A stretch of DNA of 64,000 nucleotides from Bradyrhizobium canariense (lineage in GTDB: Bacteria; Pseudomonadota; Alphaproteobacteria; Rhizobiales; Xanthobacteraceae), in contig NZ_VSST01000037.1 of the NCBI RefSeq assembly GCF_019402665.1, positions 247,326 through 311,325 on the forward strand. Reading direction: 5' to 3'. The translations under genes were made by a program, and so were the position numbers. Below are positions 1 through 7,668 of this stretch, piece by piece (position 1 is the first letter of the stretch; every line of letters starts with the position of its first letter). The notes below the pieces were generated by a model. The model was not told where the DNA came from. It ran no database searches and saw nothing but the letters and a program-made list of their open reading frames with translations.

Positions 1-1
1 C

Positions 2-184
2 AACGCGCCGCTGACCAACTTCGCCGTGCTCCAGGCGCTGCCGATGATCGCGGAAGCCAATCCGCAGACCGGCCTGTTGATGGAATCGCTGATGGCGACG
101 GTGGCGCAGAGCGACAAGGAAGCCAAGCGCAGGATCCGCGAATTCCTCGAGCACAAGACCGCAAAGGTGAAGCCGAAATCATGA
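2..184 (+). CDS. enoyl-CoA hydratase/isomerase, C-terminal part (gene enters from left edge)
   Basis: Only about the last 60 codons are visible; the start lies before base 1. The tail contains NAPLTNFAVLQALP and TGLLMESLMATVAQ, followed by a basic end KTAKVKPKS, which fits the C-terminal helices of crotonase-fold enoyl-CoA hydratases. The stop TGA overlaps the ATG of the acyl-CoA ligase (ATGA), so the two are co-translated. Crotonases paired with a feruloyl/coumaroyl-CoA ligase commonly hydrate the phenylpropenoyl-CoA side chain; that role is inferred from context, since the active-site half is outside the window. Confidence 0.8.
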   Translation, partial: NAPLTNFAVLQALPMIAEANPQTGLLMESLMATVAQSDKEAKRRIREFLEHKTAKVKPKS

Positions 185-2064
185 GCGCGCAGCCGTCCTC
201 TTCCAGCATGGAGCGCGGCGCGAGCACTTCCCCGCTGCGGCCCATTTCATTCGGCGATCCCGTCGTGAATATCGAGCGGCGCGACGACGGCACGATTTAC
301 CTGCGGCCCAAACAGCCGCTCGGAGACTATCCGGCCCGCATCACCGACCGCCTGCATCACTGGGCGAATACGACGCCGGATCGGGTCTTCATGGCCGAGC
401 GCGAAGGCGGCCGCGGCTGGCGCAAGATCAGTTACACCGAGCTGCTCGCCGCGAGCCGGCACATCGCCTCAGGGCTCATTGCGCGCGGGCTGTCGGCGGA
501 GCGGCCGGTCGTCATCCTCTCCGGCAATTCGATCGACCATGCATTGCTGGCGTTCGGCGCGTTCTATGCCGGCATTCCGTTCTGCCCGGTGTCGCCGGCC
601 TATTCGTTGGTTTCGAAGGATTACGGCAAGCTCTCCTACCTGATGAAGCTCCTGACGCCCGGCCTCGTCTTCGCCGAGGACGCCGACAAGTTCGCCGACG
701 CGCTCGCGGCCAACGTCTCGCTCGGCACCGAAATCGCCGCGTCCTACGGCCACGTGCCGGGCCGCGACGTCACCTCGCTCGCCGACCTCATGGCAACCCC
801 GATCCGCGGCGATCTGGACGAAGTCCACGGCAAGATCGGTCCCGACACCATCGCGAAATTCCTGCTGACCTCGGGCTCGACCGGCAACCCCAAGGCGGTC
901 ATCAACACCCAGCGCATGATCTGCGCCAACCAGGTGATGCTGCGCGAGACGCTCGCCTTCCTCAAGGACGAGCCGCCCGTCATCATCGACTGGCTGCCCT
1001 GGAATCACACTTTTGGCGGCAACCACAATATCGGGCTGACGCTCTACAATGGCGGCTCGATGTATCTCGATGCCGGCAAGCCGGTGCCTGGAGGCATCGA
1101 CGAAACCGTGCGCAATCTCCAGGAGATTTCGCCGACAGTCTATTTCAACGTCCCCAAGGGATACGAGTCGCTGCTTCCTTATCTGCGCGACGACCAGGGC
1201 CTGCGCGCGAAATTCTTCGACCGGCTGCACGCGATGTTCTTCTCGGGCGCGGCGCTGTCGCCGTTCGTCTGGAACAGCCTCGACGAGCTCGCGGTCAAGG
1301 AAAAAGGCTACCGCGTGCCGATGCTGACCGGCCTCGGTGCAACCGAGACCGCGCCGTTCTTCATGTCGGTCAACCCGCGCACCAGCCGCTCCGGTCATGT
1401 CGGGCTTCCCGTATCCGGCAACGACGCCAAGCTGGTGCCGAACAACGGCAAGATGGAAGTTCGTTGCAAGGGACCGAACGTGATGCCCGGCTACTGGCGC
1501 CAGCCCGACATCACCGCGAATTCGTTCGACAAAGAAGGCTTCTACAAGCTCGGCGATGCGCTCAAGCCTGTCGATCCCGACGATCTCAACGCCGGCTTCG
1601 ATTTCGACGGCCGCATCGGTGAGGATTTCAAGCTCGGCAGCGGCACCTGGGTCAGCGTCGGCCCGTTGCGCGCGCGCTTCGTTGCGGCCTGCGCACCGCT
1701 GGTGCGCGACGTCGTCATCGCCGGCATCAACCGTGACGAGGTTTCCGCGCTCGTCGTACTCGATCTCGACGGCTGCCGGCTGATCAACCCGACGCTGCCG
1801 ACCGACGATCTCGTCGTCGCGACCCGCGACCGGCTGGTGCGCGAGGCATTTCGCGAACGGCTGACCCGCTTTCTCGGCGCGGCCACGGGATCCTCGACGC
1901 GGATCACGCGCGCGATCCTCATGGACACGCCGCTCTCGATCGACAAGGGCGAAGTCACCGACAAGGGGTCCATCAACCAGCGCGCGGTGCTCGAGCATCG
2001 CAGCCTGCTGATCGAGGAGCTCTACGCTGCCAATCCATCGGACCGTGTGATATCGGTCGGCTAA
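181..2064 (+). CDS. feruloyl-CoA synthetase-like AMP-forming acyl-CoA ligase
   Basis: A 627-residue ANL-superfamily ligase that would activate an aromatic or other carboxylic acid to its CoA thioester with ATP. The AMP-binding P-loop TSGSTGNPKAV is at about residues 231-241, and the GATE adenylate motif (GLGATETAPFF) at about 384. The C-terminal segment has EVTDKGSINQRAVL near residue 590 in place of the usual PxxxGKxxR motif, a form I associate with the feruloyl-CoA synthase group. It starts by ATGA overlap with the crotonase and is followed 26 bases later by an SDR. Together with the SDR, thioesterase and binding protein this suggests catabolism of ferulate, coumarate or a related acid. The exact substrate is inference; another aryl or fatty acid is possible. 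Confidence 0.85.
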   Translation: MSAQPSSSSMERGASTSPLRPISFGDPVVNIERRDDGTIYLRPKQPLGDYPARITDRLHHWANTTPDRVFMAEREGGRGWRKISYTELLAASRHIASGLIARGLSAERPVVILSGNSIDHALLAFGAFYAGIPFCPVSPAYSLVSKDYGKLSYLMKLLTPGLVFAEDADKFADALAANVSLGTEIAASYGHVPGRDVTSLADLMATPIRGDLDEVHGKIGPDTIAKFLLTSGSTGNPKAVINTQRMICANQVMLRETLAFLKDEPPVIIDWLPWNHTFGGNHNIGLTLYNGGSMYLDAGKPVPGGIDETVRNLQEISPTVYFNVPKGYESLLPYLRDDQGLRAKFFDRLHAMFFSGAALSPFVWNSLDELAVKEKGYRVPMLTGLGATETAPFFMSVNPRTSRSGHVGLPVSGNDAKLVPNNGKMEVRCKGPNVMPGYWRQPDITANSFDKEGFYKLGDALKPVDPDDLNAGFDFDGRIGEDFKLGSGTWVSVGPLRARFVAACAPLVRDVVIAGINRDEVSALVVLDLDGCRLINPTLPTDDLVVATRDRLVREAFRERLTRFLGAATGSSTRITRAILMDTPLSIDKGEVTDKGSINQRAVLEHRSLLIEELYAANPSDRVISVG

Positions 2065-2090
2065 GAAAACATCGCTACAGGGAGAACGCC

Positions 2091-2852
2091 ATGTTGTTGA
2101 AGGATCAGGCAGTCATCGTCACCGGCGGCGCATCGGGACTGGGCGCGGCGACCGCGCGTAAGCTGGCGGCGCAGGGCGCCCGGGTGGCGGTGTGCGACCT
2201 CAATGCCAAGCTCGCGGAAACCGTGGCCGCCGAGATCAAGGGCGTCGCGGTGACCTGCGATGTTTCCGATGCGGCCTCCGCGGAAGCTGCGATCGCCCAG
2301 GCGACCAAGGCCCATGGACCCGCGCGCGTGCTGGTCAATTGCGCCGGCATCGGCGTTGCCAAGCGCGTCGTCGGCCGCGACGGCCCGATGGCGCTCGCGG
2401 ATTTCGACAAGGTGATCAAGGTCAACCTGATCGGCACCTTCAACATGCTTCGCCTTGCCGCGAACGAGATGTCCAAGCTCGAGCCGCAGGCAACCGGCGA
2501 GCGCGGCGTCATCATCAACACGGCGTCGGTTGCCGCTTATGACGGCCAGATCGGGCAATCGGCCTATTCGGCATCGAAGGGCGGCATTGTCGGCATGACG
2601 CTGCCGATCGCGCGCGAGCTGGCGCAGTTCGGCGTCCGCGTGCTGACGATCGCGCCCGGCCTGTTCCTCACGCCGCTGCTCGCCAACCTGCCGCAGGAAG
2701 CCCAGGACTCACTCGCCGCCGCAATCCCGTTCCCGCGCCGGCTCGGCCACGCCGACGAGTTCGCGGCATTGGCGCTGCACATGGTCGAGAATTCGTATCT
2801 GAACGGCGAAGTCGTGCGCCTCGACGGATCGCTGCGCATGGCACCGAAATAG
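2091..2852 (+). CDS. short-chain dehydrogenase, 3-hydroxyacyl-CoA dehydrogenase type II (HSD10)-like
   Basis: A 253-residue classical SDR. The NAD-binding motif TGGASGLG is at residues 11-18, with an acidic D after beta-strand 2 (CDLNAKL) favouring NAD+. The NxAG motif is NCAGIG, and the catalytic pair is YSASK with Tyr159 and Lys163. The late APGLFLTPLL and the RRLGHADEFAAL segment are typical of the type II 3-hydroxyacyl-CoA dehydrogenase group. It would oxidise a 3-hydroxyacyl-CoA to the 3-ketoacyl-CoA, the step after the neighbouring crotonase. An AGGGAG Shine-Dalgarno precedes the ATG at the usual spacing, and the thioesterase follows after 10 bases, so all are one operon. Confidence 0.88.
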   Translation: MLLKDQAVIVTGGASGLGAATARKLAAQGARVAVCDLNAKLAETVAAEIKGVAVTCDVSDAASAEAAIAQATKAHGPARVLVNCAGIGVAKRVVGRDGPMALADFDKVIKVNLIGTFNMLRLAANEMSKLEPQATGERGVIINTASVAAYDGQIGQSAYSASKGGIVGMTLPIARELAQFGVRVLTIAPGLFLTPLLANLPQEAQDSLAAAIPFPRRLGHADEFAALALHMVENSYLNGEVVRLDGSLRMAPK

Positions 2853-2862
2853 GGCGCGACAT

Positions 2863-3294
2863 ATGTTCGTGAACCGGCGCGACGTCCAGATCCAGTGGGG
2901 TGACTGCGACCCCGCCAACATCGTCTATTACCCGCGCTATTTCGCGATGTTCGACGATTCGACATCGACCCTGTTCGAAGTCGCCGGGTTCTCCAAGCAG
3001 GACCTGGTCCGCAAATACGGCCTGGTGGGTATTCCCATGGTCGACACCCGTGCCAAGTTCTACATCCCCTCGACTTATGGCGACTGGATCACCATCGAAA
3101 CGAAGGTCGAGAGCATCAAGCGCTCGAGCTTCGAGGTGAAGCACAACGTCTTCAAGGGCGAAGCTCTGGCGATCGAAGGTTTCGAGACGCGCGTGCTGGT
3201 CGGCCGCGACCCCGTTAACCCCGACAAACTGAAATCGGCACCGTTTCCCGCGGAAATGGTAGCCAAATTCACGGGGAGCGAGGCCCGGAGCTAA
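2863..3294 (+). CDS. hot-dog fold acyl-CoA thioesterase (4-hydroxybenzoyl-CoA thioesterase family)
   Basis: A 143-residue single hot-dog domain protein. The N-terminal WGDCDPANIVYYPRYF segment matches the 4HBT signature, where the second Asp (Asp16 here) is the catalytic acid/base on the long helix. It would hydrolyse an aromatic or beta-oxidation acyl-CoA to the free acid, releasing CoA at the end of the operon's pathway. It lies 10 bases after the SDR and 78 bases before the substrate-binding protein gene. The length is normal for the family. Substrate specificity (for example 4-hydroxybenzoyl-CoA or vanilloyl-CoA) cannot be read from the sequence. Confidence 0.88.
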   Translation: MFVNRRDVQIQWGDCDPANIVYYPRYFAMFDDSTSTLFEVAGFSKQDLVRKYGLVGIPMVDTRAKFYIPSTYGDWITIETKVESIKRSSFEVKHNVFKGEALAIEGFETRVLVGRDPVNPDKLKSAPFPAEMVAKFTGSEARS

Positions 3295-3372
3295 ATCGCC
3301 ACATCACCAAAAGAGGGGGCTGAATTACCCCCCGATTTCTGCTTTCAAAGAAACACATAAAGGGAGGAATAG

Positions 3373-4524
3373 ATGAAACGCTTTTACCTGACCGCCGCCG
3401 TCACCGCGGCCGCGCTTGCGCTGCCGGCCGTGCCCGCGCTGGCCCAGACCGCCGAGGTCACCATCGGCATCACCACCACCACGACCGGCCCGGGCGCAGC
3501 GCTGGGGATTCCCGAGCGCAATGCGCTGGAGTTCGTGCCGAAGGAGATCGGCGGCGTGCCGCTGAAGGTGATCGTGCTCGACGACGGCGGCGATCCCACC
3601 ACCGCGACCACCAACGCCCGCCGCTTCGTGACCGAATCCAAGGCCGATATCATCATGGGCTCGGCGCTGACGCCGCCGACCATCGCGGTGTCGAACGTCG
3701 CCAACGAAGCCGGCATTCCGCATTTCGGCCTGGCGCCGTTCCCGATCACGCCGGAGCGCATGAAGTGGTCGGTGGCGATGCCGCAGCCGATCCCGATCGT
3801 GGGCAAGGTGTTGTACGATCACATGAAGGCCAAGGGCGTGAAGACCATCGGCTATATCGGCTATTCCGACTCCTATGGCGACCTCTGGTTCAACGATTTG
3901 AAGGCGCAGGCCGTGCCGATGGGCATAACCATCGCCGACGAGGAGCGCTTCGCTCGCCCGGATACGTCGGTGACCGGACAGGTGCTGAAGCTCGTGGCTG
4001 CGAATCCCGACGCCATTCTGGTCGGCGCTTCCGGCACCGCAGCCGCGCTGCCGCAGACCGAGCTGCGCGAGCGTGGCTATCAGGGCCTGATCTACCAGAC
4101 CCACGGCGCCGCCAGCATGGACTTCATTCGCATCGCCGGCAAAGCGGCGGAAGGCGTGCTGATGGCGTCGGGCCCGGTGATGGACCCGGAAGATCAGCCG
4201 GACGAAGCCGCCACCAAGAAGCCGGGCCTCGCGCTCAACTCGGCCTATGAAGCCAAGTACGGCCCGAACAGCCGCAGCCAGTTCGCCGGCCATTCCTACG
4301 ACGCCTTCGAGATTCTCAAGCGCGTCATCCCGACGGCACTCAAGACGGCGAAACCCGGCACGCCGGAATTCCGCGAAGCAATTCGCCAGGCCTTGCTGTC
4401 GGAGAAGGAGCTGGCCGCAAGTCAGGGCGTCTACAATTTCACCGAAAAGGATCGCTACGGCCTCGACGACCGTTCGCGGATTTTGCTCACGGTGAAGAAT
4501 GGCAAGTACATGCTGGTGAAATAG
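3373..4524 (+). CDS. ABC transporter substrate-binding protein, branched-chain amino acid (LivJ/Peripla_BP_6) type
   Basis: A 383-residue periplasmic binding protein. A Sec signal peptide is clear (MKR, hydrophobic core, ALA before QTAEV, cleavage near residue 24). The mature part begins VTIGITTTTTGPGAALG, the usual first strand of Leu/Ile/Val-type binding proteins, and it ends TVKNGKYMLVK. In Bradyrhizobium and Rhodopseudomonas such proteins often bind aromatic acids, and its place behind the acyl-CoA ligase supports an aromatic ligand (inference). A GGGAGG ribosome site lies just ahead of the ATG. It is the last gene before a strong terminator, and no permease or ATPase for it is visible in the window. 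Confidence 0.9.
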   Translation: MKRFYLTAAVTAAALALPAVPALAQTAEVTIGITTTTTGPGAALGIPERNALEFVPKEIGGVPLKVIVLDDGGDPTTATTNARRFVTESKADIIMGSALTPPTIAVSNVANEAGIPHFGLAPFPITPERMKWSVAMPQPIPIVGKVLYDHMKAKGVKTIGYIGYSDSYGDLWFNDLKAQAVPMGITIADEERFARPDTSVTGQVLKLVAANPDAILVGASGTAAALPQTELRERGYQGLIYQTHGAASMDFIRIAGKAAEGVLMASGPVMDPEDQPDEAATKKPGLALNSAYEAKYGPNSRSQFAGHSYDAFEILKRVIPTALKTAKPGTPEFREAIRQALLSEKELAASQGVYNFTEKDRYGLDDRSRILLTVKNGKYMLVK

Positions 4525-4551
4525 GCGCGACCGCAGGATTGAGACGACGAG

Positions 4552-4580
4552 AGCCGGCCCCGATGGGCCGGCTTTTCTTT
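4552..4580 (+). terminator. intrinsic terminator of the acyl-CoA operon
   Basis: A perfect 9-bp stem, AGCCGGCCC and GGGCCGGCT around loop CGAT, runs into TTTTCTTT, 28 bases after the stop of the substrate-binding protein gene. It is a textbook rho-independent terminator on the plus strand. Confidence 0.9.
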
Positions 4581-4620
4581 TGGCCGCATAGGCGAGCTGC
4601 ACCTCCGGTGTCGCTGCGCC

Positions 4621-4747
4621 CCCTCTCCCGCTTGGGGGAGAGGGTGCCTCCGCAGAGGGACAGTCCGAAGCTCGCGGAAAAAATCCCCTAGAGGAGAGAA
4701 CCCTCACCCGGCGGTTCGCGCCGACCTCTCCCGCAAGCGGGCGAGGT
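4621..4747. repeat. dispersed CTCTCCC/GGGAGAG palindromic repeat, two hairpins (family E)
   Basis: Two hairpins flank a spacer: CCCTCTCCC with GGGAGAGGG at 4621-4644, and ACCTCTCCCGC with an almost perfect complement at 4724-4747. Related hairpins occur at 18791-18817 and 58946-58969, and the start of one at the right edge. It is a REP-like non-coding element between convergent transcription units. Confidence 0.7.
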
Positions 4748-4776
4748 TGCAGCGAGCGCGCGGAGAGGGCGCGTGC

Positions 4777-5505
4777 TTAAGCCGCCTGCCGCAGCGGAGT
4801 CCAGGCGAACTCCGGATAGTAATTGTCCATCATCCGGTCGACATAAGCAGTGAGGTTCGGAAATCCTTCGGCGCGACGGCGCAGGGCGGATTCGAAGAAC
4901 GGCGTCAGGATCCCAGCGAGTGCGCCGAAGGCGGTGGCATCGACGCCGCAGGGCTTGTTGCTCATCAGATAGGATTTGTCGCCGAGCTGCACCGAGAGCG
5001 CAAACAGCGAGCGCACGGCGAGATCGACGTCGTCATCGGGCGCGTGGCGGCCTAGTCCGGAAAGGAGGTAGTTCTCGGCGACGCGGAATTGCGCGTCCTC
5101 GCGCAACTTCTCGCGATTGTGCTCCGGCGCGCCGTCGAAGAAATGCGCGGGCCCCTTGGCGAAGTTGACCGGGTCGACCCAGCGCGCCCCGACCAGCGCA
5201 AAATAAACGTGATGCTCGATCATGCGCTCGAATGCCCAAGCCTGCGCGCGCTCGACGAGCGACAGACCGGCGTCGAAATCGAAGCCGTAGCGGCGCTCGA
5301 TATGGGCGCGGATGAAGGTGGAATCGGCCACCGCCTCGCCGCCATCGTCGATGAAAGGAAGCTGCCCCTTGGGAGAGGCGGGCGGCATCGCCCGCTCCTT
5401 CCGGTAGGGCAATCCCGCCATCTTGAGCTGCACCTCCGTCTTGGTGACGAAGGGGCTGATTTCCGGCAGGCCGAAACCGGCGCCAAAGCCGTAAAGCGTG
5501 ATCAT
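4777..5505 (-). CDS. glutathione S-transferase family protein
   Basis: A 242-residue protein with an N-terminal thioredoxin-like GST domain (MITLYGFGAGFGLPEISPFV, then KGQLPFIDDGGEAVADS at about residues 47-63, the cis-Pro and ADS glutathione-binding loop) and an all-helical C-terminal domain. The WAFERMIEHHVYFAL and GVDATAFGALAGIL segments resemble the metaxin/Faxc-like GST branch rather than classical GSTs. It probably conjugates or isomerises an electrophile with glutathione. A 28-bp perfect palindrome lies 48 bases upstream of its ATG and matches an operator beside the divergent WYL regulator, so it is likely a target of that regulator. Confidence 0.85.
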   Translation of the reverse strand: MITLYGFGAGFGLPEISPFVTKTEVQLKMAGLPYRKERAMPPASPKGQLPFIDDGGEAVADSTFIRAHIERRYGFDFDAGLSLVERAQAWAFERMIEHHVYFALVGARWVDPVNFAKGPAHFFDGAPEHNREKLREDAQFRVAENYLLSGLGRHAPDDDVDLAVRSLFALSVQLGDKSYLMSNKPCGVDATAFGALAGILTPFFESALRRRAEGFPNLTAYVDRMMDNYYPEFAWTPLRQAA

Positions 5506-5543
5506 GAAGGCTCTCCTGAAACGACCGAAAGAGTTGAGGGAAC

Positions 5544-5855
5544 TTAGCCGCGGGCTGCTGCCACCATGGTGGCAGCAGCCGTGATATCTTCTGCGAAACG
5601 GGCCCCCCGCCAGGCGCGGGCCATGACATGACGAACCAGCCCGTCCGCGGCCTGGACCAGGAAGCGAGCCACCACGGTCGCGAGCGCAAGGCGGAGGTCG
5701 AGCACCATGAGATCAAGGGATACGAGGCGTCCGAACGCCCATGCGTACCAGGCTCGGACTTGCAAACGCGGGACTCGCAAAGGCTGGACCTGTAAAGGCT
5801 GGGTCCGCCACAGCGCAGCGGCCGGGCCGAAATGAGTTGGAATGATCATGGACAA
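5544..5855 (-). CDS. hypothetical protein, 103 residues (uncertain)
   Basis: This reading frame lies divergent to the WYL regulator and 38 bases upstream of the GST. The product has a Pro/Leu-rich N-terminal third (QVQPLRVPRLQVRAW), then a mixed hydrophobic-basic stretch (LDLRLALATVVARFL) and an Ala-rich end. I recognise no domain, signal peptide or clear membrane helix. Its position between two matching operator palindromes suggests it belongs to the regulated unit. The second palindrome is embedded in its 3' end, though, so the frame could instead be a non-coding leader of the GST transcript. Confidence 0.4.
   Translation of the reverse strand: MSMIIPTHFGPAAALWRTQPLQVQPLRVPRLQVRAWYAWAFGRLVSLDLMVLDLRLALATVVARFLVQAADGLVRHVMARAWRGARFAEDITAAATMVAAARG
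5553..5580. promoter_or_regulatory. 28-bp perfect palindrome, probable operator upstream of the GST gene
   Basis: GGCTGCTGCCACC followed by its exact complement forms a palindrome with 14-bp arms and no spacer, centred on ATG/CAT at 5566/5567. Its central 24 bp match the palindrome at 5896-5919 at 20 positions. It overlaps the last codons of the 103-residue minus-strand ORF and sits 48 bases upstream of the GST start. The shared sequence argues for a site of the WYL regulator at 5963. Confidence 0.6.
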
Positions 5856-5895
5856 ATCCTCTTCAGTCGACGTGTTGACCCGGTATAGAACTCCC

Positions 5896-5919
5896 CTGCT
5901 GCCAACATCCTGTCAGCAG
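5896..5919. promoter_or_regulatory. probable WYL-regulator operator in the divergent intergenic region
   Basis: CTGCTGCCA and TGTCAGCAG flank a 6-base spacer, pairing at 8 of 9 positions. The site lies 44 bases upstream of the WYL regulator and 41 bases upstream of the divergent 103-residue ORF. It is a close copy of the palindrome at 5553-5580 (20 of 24 bases) and shares ACATCCTGT with the operator at 12987-13017. Confidence 0.6.
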
Positions 5920-5962
5920 CCGCGCGCTACCTTCTGAAAAAACCACCGATAAGAGACCCGTC

Positions 5963-6661
5963 ATGAGACGCGCCGACCGGCTGTTTCAAATCATCCAGGT
6001 GCTGAGGCGCACGCGTAAGCCGCTGACGGCGGACGCCATCGCGGCCGAGCTCGAGACCTCGAAGCGCACGATCTATCGCGACATCGCCACGCTGATCGGC
6101 CAACGCGTGCCGATCCGTGGTGAAGCCGGCATGGGCTACATCCTGGAGAAGGGCTTTGACCTGCCGCCTTTGATGCTGACACCGGACGAGATCGAGGCGG
6201 CGGTGCTGGGCGCGCAATGGGTCGCCGGCCATGCCGATCCCGCGCTGGCGCGCGCGGCCGAAGACTTGATGGCCAAGATCGCCGACACTGTCCCCGAACG
6301 CCTGCGTCCCTTCGTGCTGGAGCCGGCAAGCCGGGCCCGCCCGAGCTGGAACAGGGAGCCGGACCGCCTGGACATGGCACGGACGCGCACCCAGATCCAC
6401 GAAGGGAAGAAGATCATGCTGCGCTATCGCGACGAGCAGGGCCGCGCCAGCGAGCGCATGATCTGGCCGATTTCGATCGGCTATCTCGAAGCCGTGCGCC
6501 TGCTCGCGGCCTGGTGCGAGCTGCGCGGCGACTTCCGCAGCTTCCGCACCGACCGCGTGGTGGATGCGAGCTATCCCGACGAGCGATATCCTGAAAGGCG
6601 CGACGTGCTGCGCGCGAAATGGCGGCAAAGCCTGGTCTGGGGCCCGCCCAAGGATACGTGA
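5963..6661 (+). CDS. YafY-type transcriptional regulator (HTH_11 plus WYL domain)
   Basis: A 232-residue regulator. The N-terminal DeoR/HTH_11 helix-turn-helix covers about residues 1-60 (MRRADRLFQIIQVL, then TADAIAAELETSKRTIYRDI as the recognition region). The C-terminal half carries a WYL-type ligand-sensing module (YLEAVRLLAAWCELRGDFRS followed by FRTDRV). Such proteins usually control an adjacent divergent gene in response to a small molecule. Matching palindromes upstream of itself and of the minus-strand GST suggest it governs both. The YkgJ-family gene begins 13 bases downstream and may share its transcript. Confidence 0.9.
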   Translation: MRRADRLFQIIQVLRRTRKPLTADAIAAELETSKRTIYRDIATLIGQRVPIRGEAGMGYILEKGFDLPPLMLTPDEIEAAVLGAQWVAGHADPALARAAEDLMAKIADTVPERLRPFVLEPASRARPSWNREPDRLDMARTRTQIHEGKKIMLRYRDEQGRASERMIWPISIGYLEAVRLLAAWCELRGDFRSFRTDRVVDASYPDERYPERRDVLRAKWRQSLVWGPPKDT

Positions 6662-6674
6662 AGGACACGTGACG

Positions 6675-6998
6675 ATGGACGAGAACGCCCCCGTCGACCT
6701 GTCGAGCTGTTGCCAGAGTTGCGGCGCCTGCTGCGGCTATTCGGCGAACTGGCCTCGCTTCTCGATCGAGAGCGACGAGGAGCTCGCCGCGATTCCCGAA
6801 GCGCTCGTCAACACGCGTCAATCCGGCATGCGCTGCGAAGGCGATCGCTGTTCGGCGTTGCAGGGAGAAATTGGAAAAGCGACCGCGTGCGGCATCTACG
6901 CAGTGCGGCCGGAGGTGTGCCGCACATGCATGCCGGGCGATGCCGAATGCGCGATGGCGCGACGAAAATTCGGGCTGCCAATAATCGCGAGCGTTTAG
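6675..6998 (+). CDS. YkgJ family cysteine-cluster protein
   Basis: A 107-residue protein with the CxxCxxCC-type cluster CCQSCGACCGYSANW near the N-terminus, then CEGDRCSAL and, at the C-terminal end, CGIYAVRPEVCRTCMPG. This is the YkgJ/CxxCxxCC arrangement thought to bind zinc or an Fe-S cluster; its biochemical role is not established. The ATG at 6675 is preferred because Cys-rich homologues begin just before the first motif; an in-frame GTG lies six bases upstream. It overlaps the next, convergent gene by four bases. Confidence 0.85.
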   Translation: MDENAPVDLSSCCQSCGACCGYSANWPRFSIESDEELAAIPEALVNTRQSGMRCEGDRCSALQGEIGKATACGIYAVRPEVCRTCMPGDAECAMARRKFGLPIIASV

Positions 6999-7393
6999 GC
7001 CGGGACGGCTTCGCTGATCTCGTCGTCGATCTCGTCGTCCAGCGGCGCGAGCACCGAGAGCGGCTTGGTCGACAGCGTGATCGGCTTGCGGCCACCGGAC
7101 AGCGACGGCGAGGATTTCGCCGCACCTTCGCGCGCGAGCGCGTAGAGCGTCGAACCGACACGGCCGCCGTTCTCGATCAGGTCGCGCTCGTTACAGCTGC
7201 TTGCGATCGCGACCGCCAGCGAGTGCAGATGGCTGCGGCGATAGCAGAACAGCGCCAGCCTGGCGCGTGCGTCAGGGGAAACACTTTCAACCAGCCTCGG
7301 CAGGCCACTCTCGCTGGCGCGGTACATCTCGCCAAGGAGCTCGTCGCGGACCGGGCACGAATCGCCTTCAAAGGTATCGCGGCTTGAAAACAT
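6995..7393 (-). CDS. conserved hypothetical protein, 132 residues
   Basis: I do not recognise a named domain. The middle is hydrophilic and helical (SPDARARLALFCYRRSHLHSLAVAIASSC), with three cysteines in the whole protein. The end is rich in Ser/Pro and then acidic (LAPLDDEIDDEISEAVPA). There is no signal peptide or membrane segment. High GC3 and a defined start (GAGGGAGAACTGC ahead of the ATG) support a real gene. It is convergent with, and overlaps by four bases, the YkgJ-family gene. It resembles small uncharacterised proteins common in Bradyrhizobium, but I cannot assign a function. Confidence 0.65.
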   Translation of the reverse strand: MFSSRDTFEGDSCPVRDELLGEMYRASESGLPRLVESVSPDARARLALFCYRRSHLHSLAVAIASSCNERDLIENGGRVGSTLYALAREGAAKSSPSLSGGRKPITLSTKPLSVLAPLDDEIDDEISEAVPA

Positions 7394-7525
7394 TGCAGTT
7401 CTCCCTCATGGGCGAAGATGCAGTGCAATTCTCTAATGAAAGGTTAACCACGCTGCCCGGTAGTCGCCCGGGGTGCTTGCTCGTGGGCCGCGAATCAATG
7501 CGCTGGAAAGGGTTTCTCTGTGGCC

Positions 7526-7637
7526 TTCCTTCGAGACGCCCGCCTTCGGCGTGCCCTCAGGGTGAGGTCTGTTTTCTGCTGAAAGATTCTCACCCTCATG
7601 GTGAGGAGGCGCGAAGCGCCGTCTCGAACCATGCAGG
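7526..7637. repeat. dispersed TTCGAGACG-type inverted repeat (family F)
   Basis: The element opens CCTTCGAGACGCCCGCC and closes with CGTCTCGAACCATG. Inside are the paired segments CCTCAGGGTGAGG and CTCACCCTCATGGTGAGG. A truncated copy lies at 9889-9934. It fills most of the 275-base gap between the hypothetical gene and the DUF3307 gene, and could form a long hairpin. Confidence 0.65.
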
Positions 7638-7668
7638 CCCGACAGCCACTTCAGAGGGCCGTCGTCCG

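Noticed and set aside
469..1998. Long minus-strand open frame (509 codons) opposite the acyl-CoA ligase
   Set aside because: It is antisense to a clear ANL ligase, with a His/Arg/Asp-biased product typical of the shadow of a high-GC3 gene.
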